A stretch of DNA of 64,000 nucleotides, from assembly GCA_032654645.1 (NCBI GenBank), contig JAULAW010000010.1, positions 1 through 64,000 on the forward strand, in the 5' to 3' direction. This document shows positions 58,196-64,000 of the stretch, piece by piece. A program made the position numbers and the translations under genes. Source of the stretch: CAITJF01 sp032654645. GTDB lineage: Bacteria > Pseudomonadota > Gammaproteobacteria > Burkholderiales > Gallionellaceae. A model generated the notes under the pieces. The model was not told the DNA's origin and did no database searches. It worked only from the letters and a program-made list of their open reading frames with translations. Each line of letters begins with the position of its first letter. Position 1 is the stretch's first letter.

Positions 58196-61177
58196 ATGCT
58201 TCCTGGCCAAACCCAAAACAACAACTGGTATCAGTTGATCGTGGTGATCATGCTCGCTGCAGGTGCAGCGATTGTTCAAATCCCTCTGCATGGTGAACGG
58301 CCGACTCCATCTGGCTCCGGATTCCACGATAGTGGGCTACAAACAGTTGAGGCCCGGTTATGGCAGGACCCATTCGGGGCCATACAAGATGAAATGAAAT
58401 CGGTTAAGAGTAATTGCAATGAAGTGCAACTGCACAATGGCCAGGTCAAAATCAAGCCCTGCCAGGCGGACTCCGGGGCAGTGGGCCGCTTTAGCCGCCT
58501 CAAAGAACGCATTAAATGTGAGTCTACCCATGTACTATTCGCGCTGGTGCCAGGGGGGAATTCGATAGGCGCAGATGAGTCCCGGCGCAGAAAACGTTTT
58601 GCGACTCTGGCTGGACTCAATGCCAGCGGCTACGTGCCTGAAGATCCTGAACACATCGGTCTGGCCGCTTACCAGCTTGATAAATCGCAATCCAATAAAT
58701 CGCCATTTTTCATGCCCTTCGAATGGTTCACACGCGAAGGGAAAACAGACAAGATTCTCTTGCTCTGGCTGGATGAGCAAGGGTTGCTGCAAATTGCCCC
58801 GAGCGATGTCCACGACCTCCCTCTTCGCAGACTCGAACAGATACGCCTGGATCTGGGCTTGAAGGATCAAAGCATTCTGCAAGGCCGCAACATCGATGCC
58901 GTGATCGGCCCATCCTCCTCCACCTTTTTTACGGTAGCGCCTGAGCAAGCCTCGGCACTACCGGTTTCGGACACGATCTGGTATTCACCCTATGCCACCA
59001 GCCCCTTTGATTCGTCACGATTTCCCGCCAAATCATTTCATCCGGTGAATGCTGATGATGAACACCTTGCCCAAGAGCTCGCCAGCGAACTGAATCGCCG
59101 GTTATTTTTCAAAAAGGATAAACCGAAAGACACAAAGGACGAACCGAAAGACACCAAGCCGAAAGACGCCATCGCACTGGTCGGCCAGTGGGATACCTCT
59201 TACTCGCGCACCTTGCGCAAGGAGATTAAGGACGAATTGCGTAAGATTGACTACCATGGACAGATTCTGGAGGCCAGCTTCCTGCAGGGCATCGATGGTG
59301 TCTTGCCACAAAAAAAGGATTCCCAGGCGGACAAGGACTCCAGCCGCAGCGCCAGCAAGGATGCGCCGGACATCGAGCATCCGGAGGGCCACAGCCAGAT
59401 TGACTATCTGCGGCGCCTGGCTCAGGACTTCAAGAAGCGCGAATCCGATCAACTGGTTCGCATCCGTGCTATCGGTATCATCGGCAACGACTATCACGAC
59501 AAATTGCTTGCCCTCAAGGCGCTGAAGCCGCAATTTCCCAGCGCCGTGTTTTTCACCACCGATCTCAATGCGGCCATGCTGCACCCTGGAGACAATAAAT
59601 TCACACGCAACCTGATCGTGGCGTCTGGATACCACTTGAGCCTTGCCGACAAGTTGCAGGCGGACATTCCTCCTTTCCGAGACAGTTACCAGACCGCCGG
59701 CTTCTTCGCAACCCAGGCCGCCATCCATGATCTGGACTTCGGCAATATTCTCTGTGAGGCCACTCTTGCCCGGGCAAGTCATATCTTCGAAATCGGGCGC
59801 AGCAAGGCCATAGATCTGATTTCGATACCGATGCCCTTAGATGGAGTGCCCCCAAGTTCCATGAGTTGTCTGTGGGCGGATGGCCCGTCGCCACACCCCG
59901 CCCGCCCAATGCCACCCGCTTGGTGGAAGTCGCTCATCGCCCCTGCTATGGTATTGTTCCTGCTACTGGTTACCTATGCCAGTGGCGGGTTCACCTCAGC
60001 CAAGACCGAAAAGGACAAACGGGCGCGGTTGAAGAAGGAATGGATCGTAGTCTTTGCAGTGATCACAATTGTCAGTTTTGCTCTTAATGCTCTTCTCAAT
60101 TATCAGCCGAATGAACGTGAGCCATTCGGATGGATTCAAGGGGTTAGTATCTGGCCGAGCGAGATGATTAGGCTGGTTGCATTCGGCCTCGCCATTCTCA
60201 TGTTGCAGCGTAGCCAGCGAGATATGGATCAATCAGCAAAAACAATCAGCGACGACTATTTTCCGGAAACCAAACCGGACTTTTGCGGAAAACCAATCTC
60301 GGTCAATATTGCCTGTCAAGAACGCACAAAGTTGACGCGGCAGGATTGCGGGGGTGACATCCACAAGGCGGAAGTGATCTGGAATTCCCACAAAGAAAAT
60401 ATGAAGGATATGTGCTGGCCGTTCCGTTTTTGGCGCCCATCAGAATGTGGGCAATTCTTGGTCTTCTTCGCCGTCTTTGTCGCGCTTATGTTTGTATTGG
60501 CGCCTTGGTTAGGTATGCCAGTTGCACCGGTCCGTGGCAAAATTGAATTATGGATCGACAGGCTAATACTCATTCCCACTGCGATTGTTTTCATGAGGCT
60601 GGCCTTCGTTGCCTTGCAAGCTTCCAATCACGCTATCCACCTTTCGAGGTTACTTGCGCGGCGAACTGAGTGGCCAGAAGGCAAGCTCAATGCAGTGTGG
60701 CCTCATGGCGGCAAATGCGATACACGGCCTCTGGATGATTGGCTGGACACGCAACTTATCGCCGCCGCGACCGAGCCAGTACAGAAGCTGATTTTCTGGC
60801 CTTTTATCATCCTTACGCTGCTGATCGTCGCGCGAACCCCGGTATTCGATGGATGGGATCTCCCACCGGTGCTGGCCGTCTTCTTTGGCAGCATAATTGT
60901 ACTGTTGGTGGTCTCGGCATTGCGTCTGCGTTGGGAAGTGGAGCGCGTAAGGCATGATTCCGTGATCACCATCAACAAGCACTTGTTGCTTGCCCAAGCA
61001 AACAAGAATGACGATTTTGCCAAACACCTCGGGGTGTTATTGGCTCAGGCCAAGGAATTACGTGCGGGGGCTTTTGCCCCATTCACTCAGCAACCTTTGA
61101 TCAGGGCGGCAATTACTCTAATCGGCAGTTTGTCAGGCCTGGCACTGCTCGATTACGTTAACATGACTAACCTGTAG
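58196..61177 (+). CDS. Large membrane protein with periplasmic-binding-protein-like domain
   Basis: 993 residues from ATG 58196. One membrane helix near residues 11-31 (QLIVVIMLAAGAAIVQIPLH), then about 545 soluble residues that should lie outside the inner membrane, containing IDAVIGPSSSTFFTV, RIRAIGIIGNDYHDKLLALK, FFTTDLNAAMLHPGD and PPFRDSYQTAGFFATQ, which recall the two-lobed periplasmic substrate-binding fold. From about residue 580 come seven or eight helices (LIAPAMVLFLLLVTYASGGF, WIVVFAVITIVSFALNALLN, FLVFFAVFVALMFVLAPWLG, and more). No kinase, cyclase or other output domain is visible. Looks like a receptor or scaffold of unknown role. Confidence 0.78.
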   Translation: MLPGQTQNNNWYQLIVVIMLAAGAAIVQIPLHGERPTPSGSGFHDSGLQTVEARLWQDPFGAIQDEMKSVKSNCNEVQLHNGQVKIKPCQADSGAVGRFSRLKERIKCESTHVLFALVPGGNSIGADESRRRKRFATLAGLNASGYVPEDPEHIGLAAYQLDKSQSNKSPFFMPFEWFTREGKTDKILLLWLDEQGLLQIAPSDVHDLPLRRLEQIRLDLGLKDQSILQGRNIDAVIGPSSSTFFTVAPEQASALPVSDTIWYSPYATSPFDSSRFPAKSFHPVNADDEHLAQELASELNRRLFFKKDKPKDTKDEPKDTKPKDAIALVGQWDTSYSRTLRKEIKDELRKIDYHGQILEASFLQGIDGVLPQKKDSQADKDSSRSASKDAPDIEHPEGHSQIDYLRRLAQDFKKRESDQLVRIRAIGIIGNDYHDKLLALKALKPQFPSAVFFTTDLNAAMLHPGDNKFTRNLIVASGYHLSLADKLQADIPPFRDSYQTAGFFATQAAIHDLDFGNILCEATLARASHIFEIGRSKAIDLISIPMPLDGVPPSSMSCLWADGPSPHPARPMPPAWWKSLIAPAMVLFLLLVTYASGGFTSAKTEKDKRARLKKEWIVVFAVITIVSFALNALLNYQPNEREPFGWIQGVSIWPSEMIRLVAFGLAILMLQRSQRDMDQSAKTISDDYFPETKPDFCGKPISVNIACQERTKLTRQDCGGDIHKAEVIWNSHKENMKDMCWPFRFWRPSECGQFLVFFAVFVALMFVLAPWLGMPVAPVRGKIELWIDRLILIPTAIVFMRLAFVALQASNHAIHLSRLLARRTEWPEGKLNAVWPHGGKCDTRPLDDWLDTQLIAAATEPVQKLIFWPFIILTLLIVARTPVFDGWDLPPVLAVFFGSIIVLLVVSALRLRWEVERVRHDSVITINKHLLLAQANKNDDFAKHLGVLLAQAKELRAGAFAPFTQQPLIRAAITLIGSLSGLALLDYVNMTNL

Positions 61178-61381
61178 TTTTGAAAGTATGAACAACCATG
61201 AATAATGGCTGACGTAATGAAGTGTGTGACTTTCACATCTCGCAGTGCTGGTGTAGCTTTCCGATATGGCGCAGTGCTTGGAATGTTGTCAGTTGTAAAA
61301 CATGCAGCGAGTTATGTCGAGGCTCCCGCGTCTGCCGGGGTGTTTAGCAAGGGTTCGAAATTCAATCACCAAGAGGGTGCT

Positions 61382-62221
61382 ATGGCAACGTCGAAGAATC
61401 GCGAGAAGAGTTTATGGGAAAAGTTCCTGACTATCTTCGGGGATATCAAGGTATACCCTTACCCGATGTTTGTGGTTTACGACCCCGGTTCTTACAAAAT
61501 GAAAGGGGAGGACGTAAGAGCGTTACTGGACCAGATACAGCCCGGCGACATCCTGCTCCGTGGCTACGATAACTATCTGGACGGTAAATTCATCGGCGGC
61601 AGTTTCAGTCATGCTGCCTTCTATTACGGCGAATGCGGCGAAGTGGATCGGGACAAGGCCGGGGCAGCCCATAAAGATGCCGCCCACCGGAAGATTGGCC
61701 AAGAGAAGTTCAAGGTGGGGAAACAGATGGTGGTCCATTCCATCGCCGAGGGCGTGTTGATGGAGGATATGCTGACTTTCTGCCGCTGTGATCGGGTGGC
61801 TATCCTGCGGCTGCCGGACGTGATCAAAAAGAATTCCGCGGAAAAATTATTCGTGGATGGCGAGCCGTTCGGTGCGAAGGAAGAGGCGGTTTATCAGACA
61901 CTGAAAACGGGAGAGGCCGCGAACCGCTGCGACGTGATCCCCCTGGCACAGGAGCTTGCGCTGCGCCAATTGGGGACAGAGTATGATTTCGGCTTCAACT
62001 TCGCGACGCACAAAAGCCTGTACTGCACCGAATTTGTCTATTACATCTATCGCTGCGTCTGCCCTTTTCTGGCAGTGAAGCCCATCACCAAGAGGATTAT
62101 CTTCATGTCACGCGAGGGTCTGGACCCCGACTGTTTTCTCACCACCGACCTGCTCAGGGTTTGGGCCAACCCAAGTGCTGCCGGGCGCAACGGTGTAAAG
62201 GGCAGATTTCCGGGCTGTTGA
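61382..62221 (+). CDS. YiiX-type (NlpC/P60 superfamily) cysteine hydrolase
   Basis: 279 residues from ATG 61382 (AAGAGGGTGCT ahead); an in-frame ATG 59 codons earlier lacks support. Motifs of the permuted papain-like YiiX/C92 group: IQPGDILLRGYDN, FSHAAFYYG with the likely catalytic His, and YDFGFNFATHKSLYCTEFVY with the catalytic Cys. Such enzymes act on peptide or lipid amide bonds. No signal peptide. Last gene of the island, 103 bases before the right attachment repeat; it may be another cargo enzyme. Confidence 0.82.
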   Translation: MATSKNREKSLWEKFLTIFGDIKVYPYPMFVVYDPGSYKMKGEDVRALLDQIQPGDILLRGYDNYLDGKFIGGSFSHAAFYYGECGEVDRDKAGAAHKDAAHRKIGQEKFKVGKQMVVHSIAEGVLMEDMLTFCRCDRVAILRLPDVIKKNSAEKLFVDGEPFGAKEEAVYQTLKTGEAANRCDVIPLAQELALRQLGTEYDFGFNFATHKSLYCTEFVYYIYRCVCPFLAVKPITKRIIFMSREGLDPDCFLTTDLLRVWANPSAAGRNGVKGRFPGC

Positions 62222-62324
62222 GTCAGTGTTGGTGGTGAGTTGCCGGAACACGGCGAACCATGCCCGGCACGCCGCGCCGACGTTGGCTATTTTGTTGGGC
62301 TTGGTTTATCATGGTTCGTCGTTG

Positions 62325-62352
62325 CGGAGGTTCGAATCCTCTCGCCCCGACC
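62325..62352 (+). repeat. Right attachment repeat (tRNA-Pro 3' end copy)
   Basis: Exact, same-orientation copy of 8367-8394. No tRNA 5' part stands before it, and the base after it differs from the tRNA CCA end. It marks the right border of the integrated DNA. Confidence 0.9.
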
Positions 62353-62422
62353 GTTTTATCGGATAACCGAATCACATTATTTCCGCATTTTTCAAAATAC
62401 CGCCCCTGCGAGGAGAATGATC

Positions 62423-62491
62423 ATGGCTAAAGGTCAGCAACGTAAAAACAAAGAAGCGAAGAAACCAAAGAAGCCGCCGCCCGCCAAGTAA
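62423..62491 (+). CDS. 22-residue conserved Lys-rich protein
   Basis: ATG 62423 with GAGGAGAATG ahead; MAKGQQRKNKEAKKPKK is the recurring pattern of a very short protein family found in many proteobacteria. Function unknown. It is likely a chromosomal gene at the island border. Confidence 0.7.
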   Translation: MAKGQQRKNKEAKKPKKPPPAK

Positions 62492-62594
62492 CTGGCGCGG
62501 CCATATAGTACAAAACCAGGCCTCCCCAGTTTTTAAGTTCCCCAAGGGATCCGAAAAGTCCTTGACTTTGATGGCGATGGACTCTTCAAGGCAT

Positions 62595-64000
62595 TCAGGC
62601 AATTTGCCGCAATAGCTCCTCGCGTAGCGAGGTAACGGCGCCCGGTTGAGCCAGCGCTACGCCGGTTATGTGAAAAGTATCCTCGGCACGCGCCCCCAGC
62701 GTATTGATTTTGGCGCCACGCAGATTGATGTTGTGGCGCGCCAGCACATGCGCGATACGCGCCAGTAAGCCAGGGCGGTCGCCCGCGATGGTGGAAAGCA
62801 CATAGTTGCCTTTTTCGTCTGAGGTTATGCTGACCTCGGGTGTGATGGGAAAGTGTTTGAGCTGGCGGCTTATCCTGCCTGCATGCAGCGCTGGCAGTTC
62901 TTCCGGGCCGCCAAGCTTTTGCATTAACTCATACTCGATGTAATTCATCACGTCGCGGTATGCCGCATCGCTGTCGCCCGCGTCCATCACCAGAAAGCTA
63001 TCCAGCGCGTATCCATGCTGGGTGGTGTATATCTTCGCTTCCATGATGTTGTAGTACAGGCGTTCAAAAAAAGTGCAGATGCGCGCGAACAAATAAGGTT
63101 GGTCCGGGCTGTAAACCATCACTTGCAGGCCTTCGCCGATGCGGCTCAGCCGTGCCTTGACGATGGGGGTGCCGCTGTTGGCGCGGTGTGCCAGCAAGCG
63201 GGTGTGCCACGCGATTTCCTCCGGCTCGTGGCGCAGGAAATACTCGGCGTCGAGCTGTGCCCACAGCATTTCATGAGCTTCCGTGGCAATCGCATACAGG
63301 TTGAGTATTTCCCGCGCGCGTGCGCGAATCTCCCCCACCTGGTCGGCAATTTTGCCGCCTGCCATGTAGCGCCTCGCCGCCCGGAACAGGTCTTCCAGCA
63401 ACCTGCCTTTCCATGCATTCCACATTTTCGGGCTGGTGCCGAGGATATCTGCCACGGTAAGCAGGTACAGCGCCACCAGGTAGCGGTCGTTCGGGATTTT
63501 TGCCGAAAACGCGGCGACGACATCCTGGTCGGATAAGTCCTGTTTCTGTGCCGTGGCGGACAGGGTGAGATGATGTTCCACCAGCCAGGTAACCAGATCG
63601 GTATCTTCGCGCGACAAGCCGTGTTGTTCGCAAAAACGTGCGGCATCCGCCCGCCCCAGTATCGAATGGTCGCCGCCGCGCCCTTTGGCTATATCGTGGA
63701 ACAGCCCGGCGACATACAGCACTTCCGGGCGGGCAAAATCCTTGATCAGCTTGCTGCATAAAGGAAATTCCTGCGCATGTTTTTCCAGGGTGAAACGGCG
63801 CAGATTGCGCACCACCATCAGGATGTGCTCGTCCACCGTGTGGACGTGAAACAGATCATGCTGCATTTGTCCGACGATACGCCCGAAGGCGGGCAGGTAC
63901 AGCCCCAGGACGCCATACTGGTTCATGCGCCGCATTGCGTGGGTGATGCCCTGCGGCTGGCGCAGGATGTCCATGAACAGCGCACGATTGCTGGCATCAC
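62595..64000 (-). CDS. glnD: Bifunctional uridylyltransferase/uridylyl-removing enzyme GlnD, 5' part outside the window
   Basis: The minus-strand frame is open to base 64000; 468 C-terminal codons are seen of about 860. The HD domain has GLFHDIAKGRGGDHS and VEHHLTLSATAQKQDL; then come two ACT domains (TEAHEMLWAQL onward: VYSPDQPYLFARICTFFERL, and SDEKGNYVLSTIAGDRPGLL with NINLRGAKINTLGARAEDTF). GlnD adds UMP to PII signal proteins when nitrogen is low and removes it when glutamine is high. It is a core gene and outside the island. Confidence 0.97.
   Translation of the reverse strand, partial: DASNRALFMDILRQPQGITHAMRRMNQYGVLGLYLPAFGRIVGQMQHDLFHVHTVDEHILMVVRNLRRFTLEKHAQEFPLCSKLIKDFARPEVLYVAGLFHDIAKGRGGDHSILGRADAARFCEQHGLSREDTDLVTWLVEHHLTLSATAQKQDLSDQDVVAAFSAKIPNDRYLVALYLLTVADILGTSPKMWNAWKGRLLEDLFRAARRYMAGGKIADQVGEIRARAREILNLYAIATEAHEMLWAQLDAEYFLRHEPEEIAWHTRLLAHRANSGTPIVKARLSRIGEGLQVMVYSPDQPYLFARICTFFERLYYNIMEAKIYTTQHGYALDSFLVMDAGDSDAAYRDVMNYIEYELMQKLGGPEELPALHAGRISRQLKHFPITPEVSITSDEKGNYVLSTIAGDRPGLLARIAHVLARHNINLRGAKINTLGARAEDTFHITGVALAQPGAVTSLREELLRQIA

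Overview
The window looks like a chromosome segment of a mid-to-high-GC betaproteobacterium, most likely of the Gallionellaceae/Nitrosomonadales type. This rests on gene flavour, the abundant short palindromic repeats, and a GlnD gene at the right edge; no 16S or other taxonomic marker is present, so the placement is an inference.

Layout. (1) 1-8.3 kb is chromosomal flank: two secreted-protein genes, a small exported protein, then a graveyard of broken mobile DNA (group II intron tail, three integrase tails, a 3' tRNA-Leu fragment, an inovirus Rep fragment, an IS1380 fragment), an intact HigBA toxin-antitoxin pair, an M48 lipoprotein peptidase and a small conserved protein. (2) A complete tRNA-Pro(GGG) lies at 8319-8395. 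The last 28 bases of its body recur exactly at 62325-62352, so about 54 kb between them reads as one genomic island, or two stacked islands, inserted at the tRNA 3' end. (3) 8.4-17.6 kb holds an integrase tail, a J-domain/SNF2/SWIM operon, a 278-bp MITE with an 8-bp target duplication, and nested insertion sequences (an IS200/IS605 element interrupted by an IS4/Tn5-type element whose transposase carries an N-terminal DruA/DUF4338 domain), ending in a second copy of the same integrase tail. (4) 17.9-53.1 kb is an extracellular contractile injection system (eCIS, phage-tail-like particle). A bacterial enhancer-binding protein (bEBP) gene and a well-formed sigma-54 promoter precede a co-directional run: small protein, DUF4255 cap protein, sheath 1, tube 1, sheath 2, tube 2, LysM protein, small protein, gpD, gpV spike, a protein with a C-terminal membrane segment, gp25, gpJ, a tail protein, two related accessory proteins, an IPT-like protein, a secreted protein plus an Lgt-like membrane enzyme, a protein in the tape-measure position, an AAA+ ATPase and a 936-residue probable payload toxin. 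(5) 53.2-62.2 kb is a cargo and release zone: a small membrane protein, an M4 metalloprotease with no export signal, an amidase with an SH3 domain, a holin-like protein, an AT-rich secreted protein, a large membrane protein with a periplasmic-binding-like domain, and a YiiX-type cysteine hydrolase. (6) After the right attachment repeat come a 22-residue conserved protein and the 3' part of glnD.

How it may work together (inference): the bEBP and sigma-54 RNA polymerase switch on the eCIS operon; the particle is assembled with the help of the AAA+ ATPase; the toxin and perhaps the M4 protease are loaded; the amidase/holin-like pair lyses the producer for release, unless the membrane-segment proteins anchor the particle instead. 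Several palindromic repeats have inserted in frame within the tape-measure-position gene.
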